Positions 31,066 to 40,636 of a stretch of 41,202 nt of DNA are shown here, piece after piece. Position 1 is the stretch's first letter. Each line of letters opens with the position of its first letter. The stretch is taken from positions 1-41,202 of the forward strand of contig CAIWJG010000293.1 in the NCBI GenBank assembly GCA_903912925.1, written 5' to 3'. The DNA comes from an uncultured Verrucomicrobia subdivision 3 bacterium. Its GTDB lineage: Bacteria > Verrucomicrobiota > Verrucomicrobiia > Limisphaerales > UBA8199. The translations under genes and the position numbers were made by a program. The notes under the pieces were generated by a model, which did not search any database, was not told where the DNA came from, and saw only the letters and a list, made by a program, of their open reading frames with translations.

Positions 31066-34000
31066 ATGAGGTTCCTCTCGGACAGTTTCGACCGGCCCGC
31101 GAGGCGCTCCACTGGCGCGCCTGGCTGGATGGCAGCTTTGCTTGGCGTCGCCGCAGCGCTTGTCGGGAGTCCGTCAGCCCCTGCGGTTGAGGCCGATCAA
31201 GCTTCCCCGGCCCCGATCCAGTTCAACCGCGATATCCGGCCGATACTTTCCGACAACTGCTTCAACTGCCATGGGCCTGACCCCACGAAACGGAAAGCGG
31301 AGTTGCGGCTCGACACACCGGAGGGGGCAACCGCAACGAATAAAGATGCGACGGTAGCCATCAAAGCCGGCGACCTCAAGGGCAGCGAACTCTGGCGGCG
31401 CATCAACGCCACCGATCCGAAAGTTCACATGCCCCGGCCCGATTCGGGCAAGCAGCTCAGGCCGAAACAGATCGCCGCGCTCGGCAAATGGATCGAGCAA
31501 GGCGCGCAGTATCAAAAGCATTGGGCCTTCGATCCGCCCACCCGCCCCAACCCGCCGACCGTGAGGAAGGCCGACTGGCCGCGCAACGACGTTGACCGGT
31601 TCATCCTCGCCACGCTTGAGGCCAAACAGTTAGCGCCGACGGCCGAAGCGCCCAGGGAAACCTTGATCCGCCGCGTCTCACTCGACCTCACCGGATTGCC
31701 GCCCACGCCGGCAGAAGTTGATGCATTCCTGGGCGATCAGACCCAGGGCGCCTACGAGAAACTCGTGGATCGCCTGCTTGCCTCGCCGCGCTACGGCGAG
31801 CATATGGCGAGGTACTGGCTCGATGTGGCACGTTACGGCGACACCCACGGGCTCCACCTCGACAACGAGCGCTCGATGTGGCCCTACCGGGATTGGGTGG
31901 TAGATGCTTTCAACCGCAACCTCCCTTTCGATCAGTTCACGATCTGGCAGCTCGCCGGCGACCTGCTGCCCAAAGCCACACGCGAGCAGCGCGTTGCCTC
32001 CGGCTTCAACCGCTGCAACGTCTCCACCGGCGAGGCCGGCGTGATCGACGAAGAGTTCCAGGTCCGCTACGGCGTTGACCGCGTCGAGACGACCTCCGCC
32101 GTCTGGCTGGGCCTTACAATGGGCTGTGCCGTCTGCCACGACCACAAGTTCGACCCCATCACGCAGAAGGAGTTCTACCAGGTATTCTCGATCTTCAACA
32201 ACATCTCCGAAAAGACCCTCGACAAGAACGCGCTGCTGCCCCCTCCCACGATGCAACTCCCGAATCCCGACCAGGAGAAGCAGCTCAAAGAATTGGACCA
32301 CCAATTGGCGGAGCTGGATAACAAGAGCCAGGCCGCGGTCTCCAACTTGAACTATACCGACCCGGCCACTTTGACGATAGCGCCCAAGATGGAGCCGAAG
32401 GAGATTGTGTGGATTGACGACGCTTTTCCGATCGGCACCGCGCCGCAGGTTAACGAAGGGAACGCACCCCACAAGTGGATCTCGACGAATGAGGGCCCGG
32501 TCTTCAGTGGCCAGCGCGCCATCCAGCGCAGCGGCAAAGGCCTCCACCAGGTCTCGTTCCCGGACTGCAAAGAGCCGCTCACGGTAAGCGCGGGCGACAA
32601 GTTCTTCGCCTACGTCTTCCTTGATCCCAAGGACCCGCCAAAGGCGATCATGCTCCAATGCAGCGTCGGCGGGAGTTGGTCGGGACGCGCGAACTGGGGT
32701 GATGACGACGCCATTCCCTACGGCAAGAAAGGCACGCCGGAAAAGCTCCTTCTCGGCAAGCTACCGGAGACAGGCAAGTGGGTCCGACTCGAAGTAGAGG
32801 CCGCCCAACTTGATCTGAAGCCGGGCAAGAAAATCACCGGCATCGGCTTCACGATGTTTGATGGCACGGCCTACTGGGATAAAGCGGGCCTCTCCACCAC
32901 CGCCGACCCCGCCCAGAACACCGCTTTCTCCCTCCTCGCGTGGGAGAAATCAGAGGGGAAGTTGGGGGATGATTCGCAGGCGCCGGACGACGTTAAAGCC
33001 GGGCTCAAGAAGGAAGCGGCGAAGCGGGACGGCTTGGAAAAGCAAAGGCTTCGCGAGTTTTTCCTAGCCAGAGTATATGCCGAAGCGGGGCCGGAGTTGC
33101 AGGCGCTCCGCGACGCGTCCCGACCTATCCGCGAAAAGCTCATGGCGCTGGACAAGGAAATTCCCGGGACCATGGTCTCGCAGGAATTGGAGAAGCCACG
33201 ACCGGCCTGGCTGCTCCTCCGCGGTCAATATGACAAGCACGGCGACCCTGTATCCCCGGGCGTGCCGGCAGTGCTGCCGCCCTTGCCGCAGAGCGACGTG
33301 ACAAACCGGCTCTCGTTCGCAAAGTGGCTGGTAGATGGGACAAATCCACTGACGGCGCGCGTCACGGCGAACCGTTTCTGGCAGCAGTTCTTTGGTACAG
33401 GCCTCGTGAAGACCAGCGAGGATTTAGGCACGCGAAGCGAATGGCCTTCGCATCCCGAGTTGCTGGACTGGCTGGCGACCGAATTCATCCATACCGGCTG
33501 GGACGTGAAGAGCTTCGTTAAAATGATTGTCACCTCCGCGACGTACCGGCAGGACTCGCGGGCGACGCCAAGACTGTTGGCATCGGACCCAGACAATCGT
33601 CTGCTCGCGCGCGGACCTAAATATCGCCTGGACGCTGAGGTCTTGCGGGACAACGCCCTGTGCGTGAGCGGCCTGCTCAACCCGAAGATGGGCGGGCGCG
33701 GCGTGCGGCCCTACCAACCCGGCGGCATCTGGGAAGCCGTTGGCTACACCGATAGTAACACGGCTAAATACACACAGGACCACGGCGACGCGCTGTATCG
33801 CCGCAGCCTTTACCTTTTCTGGAAGCGCACCGCACCGCCGCCGTCCCTGACGACTCTCGACACCCCGTCCCGCGAGCAGTGCCGCACACGACGCGAGCGC
33901 ACGGACACGCCCCTTCAGGCGTTACTAATGATGAACGACGTGACCTATTTCGAAGCCGCCCGCCAGCTCGGCTACCGCATGCTCCATGAGGGCGGCGCGA

Positions 34001-34254
34001 GCGACGCGGACCGGCTGCGCTACGGTTTCCGCCTGGTCACCGCCCGAATGCCGGCTGACAACGAGTGCGCCATCCTCGCGCAAAACCTCGACGCCCAACG
34101 CGCGGCCTTCCGCGCGAATGAAGCAGCGGCGAAGCAGGCGATCCGTGTGGGCGAGTCACCAGTGCCTGGTGACGTGCCGCCTGCCGAACTGGCGGCCTAC
34201 ACGATGGTCGCAAATCTCCTCCTGAACCTCGATGGTGTTGTTACCCGAGACTGA
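31066..34254 (+). CDS. Large secreted cytochrome-DUF1549-DUF1553 protein (second copy)
   Basis: The 1062-residue protein has an N-terminal signal-like segment ([19 protein letters not shown], about residues 23-41). A planctomycete cytochrome domain follows, with C65-x2-C68-H69 ([20 protein letters not shown]). DUF1549 begins near residue 165 ([20 protein letters not shown]) and contains C354-x2-C357-H358 ([19 protein letters not shown]). Between DUF1549 and DUF1553 lies about 280 residues that the first copy lacks, including a beta-rich region ([19 protein letters not shown]) and charged helices. DUF1553 follows ([20 protein letters not shown]) and ends with [20 protein letters not shown]. 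It lies 35 bp after the first pair. Confidence 0.93.
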   Translation: MRFLSDSFDRPARRSTGAPGWMAALLGVAAALVGSPSAPAVEADQASPAPIQFNRDIRPILSDNCFNCHGPDPTKRKAELRLDTPEGATATNKDATVAIKAGDLKGSELWRRINATDPKVHMPRPDSGKQLRPKQIAALGKWIEQGAQYQKHWAFDPPTRPNPPTVRKADWPRNDVDRFILATLEAKQLAPTAEAPRETLIRRVSLDLTGLPPTPAEVDAFLGDQTQGAYEKLVDRLLASPRYGEHMARYWLDVARYGDTHGLHLDNERSMWPYRDWVVDAFNRNLPFDQFTIWQLAGDLLPKATREQRVASGFNRCNVSTGEAGVIDEEFQVRYGVDRVETTSAVWLGLTMGCAVCHDHKFDPITQKEFYQVFSIFNNISEKTLDKNALLPPPTMQLPNPDQEKQLKELDHQLAELDNKSQAAVSNLNYTDPATLTIAPKMEPKEIVWIDDAFPIGTAPQVNEGNAPHKWISTNEGPVFSGQRAIQRSGKGLHQVSFPDCKEPLTVSAGDKFFAYVFLDPKDPPKAIMLQCSVGGSWSGRANWGDDDAIPYGKKGTPEKLLLGKLPETGKWVRLEVEAAQLDLKPGKKITGIGFTMFDGTAYWDKAGLSTTADPAQNTAFSLLAWEKSEGKLGDDSQAPDDVKAGLKKEAAKRDGLEKQRLREFFLARVYAEAGPELQALRDASRPIREKLMALDKEIPGTMVSQELEKPRPAWLLLRGQYDKHGDPVSPGVPAVLPPLPQSDVTNRLSFAKWLVDGTNPLTARVTANRFWQQFFGTGLVKTSEDLGTRSEWPSHPELLDWLATEFIHTGWDVKSFVKMIVTSATYRQDSRATPRLLASDPDNRLLARGPKYRLDAEVLRDNALCVSGLLNPKMGGRGVRPYQPGGIWEAVGYTDSNTAKYTQDHGDALYRRSLYLFWKRTAPPPSLTTLDTPSREQCRTRRERTDTPLQALLMMNDVTYFEAARQLGYRMLHEGGASDADRLRYGFRLVTARMPADNECAILAQNLDAQRAAFRANEAAAKQAIRVGESPVPGDVPPAELAAYTMVANLLLNLDGVVTRD

Positions 34255-34271
34255 TTGGGTTATCTCTCCTC

Positions 34272-35744
34272 ATGCAACCGTTGACTGAATTCCACCAGCG
34301 CCAGACCCGGCGGCTGTTCTTTAAGAACACCGGCCTTGCGGCCGGGCGCATCGCGCTGGCCACAGTGCTCGGGCCTGGGCTGTTGCGCGCCGCGGCGAAC
34401 GTCAGGCAGCAGCGCGCCCACCCGTCGCTGCCGGGCCTGCCACACTTCGCGCCAAAGGCCAAGCGGCTCATCTACCTCTTCATGAACGGCGCGCCCTCAC
34501 AGCTCGACCTGTGGGACTACAAACCCCGGCTCAGCGGCCTCTACAACACCGACCTGCCCGACTCGATCCGCATGGGGCAGCGGCTGACGACGATGACGAG
34601 CGGGCAGAAGCGCTTTCCCGTCGCGCCCACGATCTATAAGTTCGCCCCGCACGGCCAGTGCGGCACGCTGGTAAGTGAGCTGCTCCCGCACACGGCGCAG
34701 ATAGTGGATGAACTCGCCGTCATCAAGACCGTCCACACCGAAGCCATCAACCATGATCCCGCGGCCACGTTTCTGCTCACCGGAAACCAGGTGCCCGGCC
34801 GGCCGAGCATTGGCGCCTGGATTTCCTACGGCCTCGGCAGCGAGGCGGAGAACCTGCCGGCGTTCGTAGTCATGACTCCCCGCTGGTCAGCCAAGCGCCC
34901 CGCCCAGGCGCTCTACCAACGGCTCTGGGGCGCGGGCTTTTTGCCATCGAAGCACCAGGGCGTGGCGCTGCGGTCACAGGGGGACCCGGTGCTGTTCTTG
35001 AACAACCCGCCAGGCGTTGACGCGGCCACACGCCACACGATGCTGGACGGTTTGGCCAAGCTGAACCAGGCCGCGTTCGAGCGCAGCGGCGATCCTGAAA
35101 TCCAGACCCGCATCGCTCAGTACGAAATGGCCTTCCGGATGCAGACCTCGGTCCCGGAACTCACGGACATCTGCGGAGAGCCCAAGTCGGTGCTGGATCT
35201 CTATGGCCCGGAGGCGAGCGTGCCAGGCACGTTTGCCGCGAGCGCGCTGATGGCGCGGCGCCTGGTGGAGCGCGGCGTGCGCGTCGTGCAAATCCTCCAC
35301 CGCGAATGGGACCAGCATGAGAACCTCCCCCGCGACCTCAGCCTCCAATGCCGCGACATTGACCAGGCCTGCAAGGGGCTGATCCTCGATCTCAAGCAGC
35401 GTGGCATGTTGGAAGACACGCTCGTGGTGTGGGGCGGCGAGTTTGGGCGCACGGTATATTGCCAGGGCGAACTCACCCAAACCAACTACGGCCGCGACCA
35501 TCATCCACGCTGTTACACGATGTGGCTGGCCGGCGCGGGCGTGAGGGGCGGCACTGCCTATGGCGAGACGGACGACTTCAGCTACAACATCGTGCGCGAC
35601 CCGGTGCATATCCGCGACATCAATGCCACGATCCTCCACCTGCTGGGCGTTGATCACAAGCGGCTCATTTATACGTTTCAAGGTCTCGACCAACGCCTGA
35701 CAGGCGTGGAAGAGGCCAACCCAGTGAAAGGGATACTGGTATGA
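34272..35744 (+). CDS. Exported DUF1501 protein (second copy)
   Basis: The 490-residue protein starts [19 protein letters not shown], with TRRLFF and the hydrophobic stretch behind it forming a twin-arginine-like signal. DUF1501 signatures follow: [83 protein letters not shown] and [19 protein letters not shown]. The EFGRT and GRDHHP elements are the best conserved in the family. It is paired with the preceding DUF1549/1553 gene at a 17-bp gap. It is only distantly similar to the first DUF1501 copy, so the tandem arrangement is not a recent duplication. Confidence 0.92.
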   Translation: MQPLTEFHQRQTRRLFFKNTGLAAGRIALATVLGPGLLRAAANVRQQRAHPSLPGLPHFAPKAKRLIYLFMNGAPSQLDLWDYKPRLSGLYNTDLPDSIRMGQRLTTMTSGQKRFPVAPTIYKFAPHGQCGTLVSELLPHTAQIVDELAVIKTVHTEAINHDPAATFLLTGNQVPGRPSIGAWISYGLGSEAENLPAFVVMTPRWSAKRPAQALYQRLWGAGFLPSKHQGVALRSQGDPVLFLNNPPGVDAATRHTMLDGLAKLNQAAFERSGDPEIQTRIAQYEMAFRMQTSVPELTDICGEPKSVLDLYGPEASVPGTFAASALMARRLVERGVRVVQILHREWDQHENLPRDLSLQCRDIDQACKGLILDLKQRGMLEDTLVVWGGEFGRTVYCQGELTQTNYGRDHHPRCYTMWLAGAGVRGGTAYGETDDFSYNIVRDPVHIRDINATILHLLGVDHKRLIYTFQGLDQRLTGVEEANPVKGILV

Positions 35745-35769
35745 GAGAGGGTTGGGAGACTGTCGTGGA

Positions 35770-35859
35770 TTGTAGCAGCCGACGTCAGTCGGCTCTAATC
35801 CTTTGGGAGCTCTGCCGTTCTGCCCTCAGTCAGAGCCTCCTCACGTCGGCTCCTACAAC
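35770..35859. repeat. REP-like palindrome, copy 2
   Basis: TTGTAGCAGCCGACGTCAGT, continuing CGGCTCTAAT, matches the left arm of 22855-22962. The right arm (35827-35859) is more diverged. It fills the gap before the DUF2231 fusion gene, and the ribosome site of that gene lies a few bases beyond the right arm. Confidence 0.85.
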
Positions 35860-35877
35860 CATCCGGGAGGGTGCAAG

Positions 35878-37740
35878 ATGACCCCCCCCTCGGATACGCT
35901 GCTTCTTTTCGGCCGCTTTCACCCACTGCTGGTGCATCTGCCGATTGGGCTGATTGTCGTATTGGCATTCCTCGAATTGCTGGCGTGCTGGCCACGGCTC
36001 AAGCAGGCCAACGCGTCCGCTGGGGCCATCCTCGCCCTCGCTGTGCCGGCCTCGATCATCACCGCCGTCTGCGGCTGGCTGCTCTCTCTCGCTGGCGGCT
36101 ATGAAGCGGGCCTGCTGCAATGGCATAAATGGACCGGCATCGCCGTTGCCGTCATGTGTGCAGTGATCGGGCTGGTTTATTGGCTGGACTTGAAGAAGCT
36201 CTACCGAGTGGCCCTGTCTGCCACGTTTGGCGTCCTCGTGTGGGCCAGCCATTACGGCGGCTCTCTAACTCACGGCAAGGATTACCTCACCCGCTACGCG
36301 CCGGAATCGCTGCAAACGCTGCTCGGCGGCGCGAGCACACCAGCGCCCGGCCGAAATAGAGGGGGCACTCTCGCGGACAAACAGGCTTTCGCGGATGTCA
36401 TCAGGCCCATGCTGGGTAACACGTGCATTTCCTGTCACGGCCCGGAGAAGGCGAAGGCCGGCTTGCATCTCGACACGCATCCCGCGTTGATCAAGGGCTC
36501 CGAGAACGGCCCGGTGATCGTCGCGGGCAAGGCCGCTGACAGCCCTCTGATCAAGCGGATCGTTCTCCCGGCCGATCACGAGGACCACATGCCTCCCGCT
36601 GGCAAACCGCAACCTGCAGCCGACGATATTGCGCTGCTCCGATGGTGGATCAATGCCGGCGCGCCCGACGACAAGAAGATCAGCGAGTTAAAGGTGCCGC
36701 CGGACATTCAGAAGATCCTGGACAAGCGTTTTGCCGGCGCAATGGCTGGTGCAGGTAAAGCCGAGTCCGTTGTCCAACCCCTGCCGCTAGCCGCAGTTCT
36801 GCCCCTTGCCGAGAAGTTAACGGACGACCTGAACATCGCCGTGAGCGCGCTTTCGCCGAGCGAGCCGTGGCTTCAGTGCAATGCCAGCATCGCCGGCACG
36901 AACTTCGCGGACGCCGACCTTGCCGCGCTCGCTCCCCTTGCCGCCAACCTCCGGTGGCTCGACCTCGCCGGCACCGGCGTCACGGATGCCGCCCTGGCGC
37001 AGGTCGGGGCAATGCGCCACCTCACCCGCCTTCACCTTCAACGCACGGCCATCACCGACACCGGAGTCGCGCACCTCGCCGGTTTAGCCGAGTTGGAGTC
37101 CCTGAATCTCTACGGCACCGCCGTGACTGATGCCGCCCTGGGAACTCTGGGACGGCTCGCGAAGCTCCGGCAGCTCTATCTCTGGCAGAGCAAGGTCACC
37201 CCGGAGGCCGCGAAGGCCTTCGCCGAAGCGCGCGTGGACAAGGAGCAGATCGCCAAGTGGGAAGCGGAGATCGAGCAACTCCAGGCGCAGATCAAGGATC
37301 AGCATATAGCCGTCGAGGCAGGCGCGCCCGCCTCGGCTGCCGCCGACCCCGGCCCCATTCCGATCAACACCGTCTGCCCCGTATCCGGCAAGCTCGCCGA
37401 CCGCACCAGGACCACAGTGCATGAAGGCAAAATCGTGGCCTTCTGCTGCGACAACTGCAAAGCCAAGTTCACAAAGGACCCAAAGCCTCACCTGGCGAAG
37501 CTGGCACAATTGGCCAACCCGCCGCCCGGCAACCTCGGCCTCGCTAAGGCGATCAACACCAAATGCCCCGTGTCCGGCAAAGACGTGGACCCGACCAGGA
37601 CTCGCCTCCACGATGGCAAACTCGTGGCCTTCTGCTGCGACGACTGCAAGGCCAAGTTCGACCAGGATCCCAAACCCTTCCTGGCGAAGCTTGGGTTAGA
37701 CTCACCAGACAGCGCACCTCCGAAAGAACAAAAGCAATGA
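35878..37740 (+). CDS. DUF2231 membrane domain - cytochrome - LRR - double YHS-like fusion
   Basis: The 620-residue protein starts at ATG 35878 because GGGAGGG lies seven bases before it. In order: a four-span DUF2231-like membrane domain (LFGRFHPLLVHLPIGLIVVL, residues about 8-140); a planctomycete cytochrome domain with C183-x2-C186-H187 (CISCHGPEKAKAGLHLDTH); leucine-rich repeats (GVTDAALAQVGAMRHLTRLH and following, about 350-440); and a short coiled helix. Two YHS/TRASH-like metal modules close it, at C500 (CPVSGK) with FCCDNC at 522-527 and at C563 with FCCDDC at 585-590, 63 residues apart. The soluble parts are probably periplasmic. It follows the DUF1549/1501 pairs on the same strand and is coupled to the next gene by an ATGA overlap. 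Confidence 0.9.
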   Translation: MTPPSDTLLLFGRFHPLLVHLPIGLIVVLAFLELLACWPRLKQANASAGAILALAVPASIITAVCGWLLSLAGGYEAGLLQWHKWTGIAVAVMCAVIGLVYWLDLKKLYRVALSATFGVLVWASHYGGSLTHGKDYLTRYAPESLQTLLGGASTPAPGRNRGGTLADKQAFADVIRPMLGNTCISCHGPEKAKAGLHLDTHPALIKGSENGPVIVAGKAADSPLIKRIVLPADHEDHMPPAGKPQPAADDIALLRWWINAGAPDDKKISELKVPPDIQKILDKRFAGAMAGAGKAESVVQPLPLAAVLPLAEKLTDDLNIAVSALSPSEPWLQCNASIAGTNFADADLAALAPLAANLRWLDLAGTGVTDAALAQVGAMRHLTRLHLQRTAITDTGVAHLAGLAELESLNLYGTAVTDAALGTLGRLAKLRQLYLWQSKVTPEAAKAFAEARVDKEQIAKWEAEIEQLQAQIKDQHIAVEAGAPASAAADPGPIPINTVCPVSGKLADRTRTTVHEGKIVAFCCDNCKAKFTKDPKPHLAKLAQLANPPPGNLGLAKAINTKCPVSGKDVDPTRTRLHDGKLVAFCCDDCKAKFDQDPKPFLAKLGLDSPDSAPPKEQKQ

Positions 37741-38798
37741 ACCGACGCGATTTCCTTTTCACCAGCGCCTCCCTGGCCGCCGGCACCTTCGCCGGGCACG
37801 GCCATGCGCACGAACATCATTTCCCCGACCAGACGTTCCAGCTTGCCGCCGCTAACAGTCCGGCCCCGCCCGACGCGCAACCGGCCAGCGGCGGTGCCAT
37901 CGTCAGCGGCTCCGGCGAGTTCCGCTTTGAGTACGTCCCGACGCGGCTGATACCGCCGCCCGAAGTGAAGATGCGCAACGGCCACGGCTTGTGCCTCGAT
38001 GACCATGGCAACATCTACTTCACCTTCGAGCCGGAGAAGGTGGAAGCGGACACGCGCTGCCTGGTGAAGTTCGCGCCCGACGGCACCAACCCTGTCCTGC
38101 TCGGCAGCGACAACTCCCTGGCTCATGGCGTGCCGCACGGCCTCAATATCCACTCCGACAAAGACGGCAAGCTCGTCCTCTACCACGCCAACAATGACGC
38201 GACTGTCCACAAGACCACTTTGGAGGGGCAGATCCTCTGGACGCAGAAGTGGTCCCCGCAGATGGGCAACTACAAGCCCACCGACGCCGCTGCGACTCCG
38301 GGCAGCGACCGGGTGGTCGTCGCCGACGGGTATGGCAGCAGCATGATCCACGAGCTCAAAGCCGCGGATGGCGTGTATGCCGGCAAATCCTGGGGCGGCC
38401 TGGGCTCAGCACACGGCGAACTGAATTGCCCGCACGGGATCACCTACGACCCGCGCTGCAAGCTGCTGCTCACCGCCGACCGGGGCAACAAGCGCCTGGA
38501 GTATTTCACGCTCGCCGGCTTCTACCACAGCACGATCGAGGCAAAGGAGATTACCGCCCCCTGCAACGCCGACATCCGGGGTGACCACATGCTTGTGCCC
38601 GACCTCAACGGCCCCCTGGTGATACTCGACAAGGACAACAAGGTCGTTTCCGTGATCGAGGTGGGCAAGTTGCTCGGCGCGCAAGGCTTCAAGCACCCGC
38701 ACGATGCCATCTGGCTAGCCAACGGCGACATCGCCGTCTGCACGTGGAACCCGGGCCGCCTGGGGTATTGGAGGCGATTGGAGCCGGCGGCACGATGA
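37737..38798 (+). CDS. Tat-exported NHL-like beta-propeller protein
   Basis: The 353-residue product starts at ATG 37737, overlapping the previous stop codon in ATGA, which implies translational coupling. MNRRDFLFTSASLAAGTF is a twin-arginine signal. Immediately behind it is a His-rich run, HGHAHEHHF, a plausible metal-binding tail. The rest has repeated blade signatures: GHGLCLDDHGNIYFTFE, PHGLNIHSDKDGKLVLYHAN, CPHGITYDPRCKLLLTADRG and HPHDAIWLANGDIAVCTWNP, as in six-bladed NHL/SMP-30-like propellers. The ligand is unknown. Its place suggests it works with the cytochrome/YHS fusion. Confidence 0.85.
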   Translation: MNRRDFLFTSASLAAGTFAGHGHAHEHHFPDQTFQLAAANSPAPPDAQPASGGAIVSGSGEFRFEYVPTRLIPPPEVKMRNGHGLCLDDHGNIYFTFEPEKVEADTRCLVKFAPDGTNPVLLGSDNSLAHGVPHGLNIHSDKDGKLVLYHANNDATVHKTTLEGQILWTQKWSPQMGNYKPTDAAATPGSDRVVVADGYGSSMIHELKAADGVYAGKSWGGLGSAHGELNCPHGITYDPRCKLLLTADRGNKRLEYFTLAGFYHSTIEAKEITAPCNADIRGDHMLVPDLNGPLVILDKDNKVVSVIEVGKLLGAQGFKHPHDAIWLANGDIAVCTWNPGRLGYWRRLEPAAR

Positions 38799-38858
38799 GG
38801 AATGTTCGGCCGTAACTCTGCAGTCGAGCGCTCGGTTCCCCCTGAACCGAAAAAGGAG

Positions 38859-38990
38859 AACATCGAACATCCAACATCGAACGCCCAACATCCAATAATG
38901 GCGCAGACAGTGGCCCTTGGCTATTGGCTATTGGCTGTTGGCTGTTCGATGTTGGATGTTGGATGTTCGATGTTCGATGTTCGATGTTCG
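38859..38990. repeat. Snapback hairpin with CGAACATC / TTCGATG and GCTATTG units
   Basis: The left arm (38859-38897) has AACATCGAACATCCAACATC and CCAACATCCAATA. The right arm (38921-38990) has GGCTATTGGCTATT, GGCTGTTGGCTGTT and then five units of the GATGTTGGATGTTC/GATGTTCGATGTTC type. It lies between two convergent genes in the 217-bp gap and may terminate both. Confidence 0.88.
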
Positions 38991-39015
38991 GGCCCTCCGA
39001 CTCAACAGGGCCGGC

Positions 39016-40524
39016 TTACTCCAACCGCCACTTCGTAAGCGCGACATCCATCTTGCAACGGGTGGCCTCCGCAGTGTTGTTGAACCCCGTGCCAAAGGCC
39101 GTCAGAAGCGTGCCGTCCGGCAGCCGAACCGTCGAAGTGGATTGCACGCTGCAGAACCACGAACGCTCATCCTTCAGAGTGCCAGTCCACGTCGCCAGCA
39201 CATAGCGGTGGCCAAAATCCCAGGTTCGCCCGTTGTCGCTGCTGATCACGGCCTCGACCCCGAACTGCGGGAGACCTTGGGCGTTGTTCGGGTAACCGAG
39301 ACGCACAACGTAGGTCATTAGGATCCGCTTGTCGGGCAGCAACACCATGCTCGGATGATGGCGGCCCCACTCATAAAGCCGCTTCATGTCGGACCACGTC
39401 TTGCCCCGATCCTTTGAAATGGAGATGCCCAGCCCACCATAGTGATCGAACTGATAGCGGGCGAACCGTTTCGGATAGTCTATGCGGCACGCCGCCACCC
39501 AATCGCCGTTACCGGCGACGATCATGCTGACCTCATTCACGCCGAGCCACTGCGACACCTTGGCCGCCTCGCTCCAGGTTTGGCCCTCGTCCACGCTGCT
39601 GCGGAGATAGGCTTGCGAGTAAGGAGCATCGGGCGATCCCCAGGCCACGCCAGTCGGCTTCCAGCAACCTTGCGCCACGCGCTCGACCCGACCGCCAGCC
39701 CCGCGCACCACCAATAACGGATCCCAGGCATACCTTTCGGAACCCGGATCACTCACAGCCGTGCTCTTCCAGGTCTGGCCGTAATCCGAACTGTTCCAGA
39801 GCGCCTTGAGATCCTCGGGAAAGGCCAGCAGTTTCCCATCACCCAGGCACGTCAGCCCCAGGCCCACGCTGTTGGGCTGTCCGTTGGTAGCTCCCTCTCC
39901 CCCTTGGGAGAGGGTCGGGGTGAGGGTGCCAGGCTTATCCACGCTCAACCAGCGCCGTGCGCTCCACGTCTCACCGTGGTCGGCGCTGGTGATGAATGCC
40001 GAGTGGATCGGCTGCCTGCATTGGACAAGCATGAGCACCCGGTCCTTTTCAGGCAGATACACCAGATACGGCATCTGGGCGTTCTCGCCGTTCCACGGCT
40101 GGCTGATCCACTGCATCTGCGCGGGCCGAGTGGCGGGTTTCTTCTCCCCGTCGAGCTGGAGCACGACATGTTCCCGCTGCCCGAACGGATGCGGCTTCGA
40201 CGGCGGCAGACACTGGTCCAACTGCGCCCGCGTCACTGCCTCCCCGCCAAAGTCCCCTGCCTCAATGGCCTTCAGCGCCGGTGCCAGCATCGATTCTCCC
40301 CCCACCGCGTTGCAAGTCACCAATTTCGCCGCCAGCAGCACGATCCAGAAGCGAGCTACTGACAAGACTGCGGGACAGACAACCCCGAGCAACCCCTCAC
40401 CCCTGCCCTCTCCCCTTCTGAAGGGGCGAGGGAGAAGCCTCCGCAGCTTTTGGTGTAGTGCCGGCCGGGGATTCCTCAGTAAGGGCAGCTTCAGGTAGCG
40501 AGTGATGGTCCTCGTTGTCTTCAT
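39016..40524 (-). CDS. Exported sialidase-like (BNR/Asp-box) protein with repeat-derived inserts
   Basis: The product (502 residues from ATG 40524, MKTTRTITRYLK) carries five Asp-box motifs, SADHGETW, SSDYGQTW, SVDEGQTW, SKDRGKTW and SSDNGRTW, one per blade of a six-bladed sialidase/neuraminidase propeller. The export signal is the hydrophobic LSVARFWIVLLAAKLVTC near residues 52-69. Two parts look like translated repeat DNA: residues about 12-42 (LRNPRPALHQKLRRLLPRPF on) from the element at 40406-40479, and TPTLSQGGEG from a hairpin at 39893-39914. The catalytic residues cannot be confirmed, so true sialidase activity is uncertain. The frame is open further upstream, so the start is tentative. 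Confidence 0.83.
   Translation of the reverse strand: MKTTRTITRYLKLPLLRNPRPALHQKLRRLLPRPFRRGEGRGEGLLGVVCPAVLSVARFWIVLLAAKLVTCNAVGGESMLAPALKAIEAGDFGGEAVTRAQLDQCLPPSKPHPFGQREHVVLQLDGEKKPATRPAQMQWISQPWNGENAQMPYLVYLPEKDRVLMLVQCRQPIHSAFITSADHGETWSARRWLSVDKPGTLTPTLSQGGEGATNGQPNSVGLGLTCLGDGKLLAFPEDLKALWNSSDYGQTWKSTAVSDPGSERYAWDPLLVVRGAGGRVERVAQGCWKPTGVAWGSPDAPYSQAYLRSSVDEGQTWSEAAKVSQWLGVNEVSMIVAGNGDWVAACRIDYPKRFARYQFDHYGGLGISISKDRGKTWSDMKRLYEWGRHHPSMVLLPDKRILMTYVVRLGYPNNAQGLPQFGVEAVISSDNGRTWDFGHRYVLATWTGTLKDERSWFCSVQSTSTVRLPDGTLLTAFGTGFNNTAEATRCKMDVALTKWRLE
39893..39914. repeat. In-frame hairpin in the sialidase-like gene
   Basis: CCCTCTCCC-CCTT-GGGAGAGGG is a perfect 9-bp stem with a 4-base loop. 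Read on the minus strand with its flank it encodes TLTPTLSQGGEG, the peptide typically produced when this kind of dispersed repeat is translated. Confidence 0.85.
40406..40479. repeat. Dispersed palindromic repeat, copy 2, inside the sialidase-like gene
   Basis: The stem CCCTCTCCCCTTC-T-GAAGGGGCGAGGG (one mismatch) plus tail is the same 74-bp unit as 3-76. Here it lies between the start codon and the signal peptide of the sialidase-like gene and is read through in frame. Confidence 0.85.
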
Positions 40525-40636
40525 TTGAAAGTCCACAGGCATATCAGGACGTGAGGATTGAGCGTCCTGGGGCGGGTTGTCAATGCGGACCCGGATTGCA
40601 ATTGCGTCTGGCCAGCCAAATAGACCACGATTGGGC

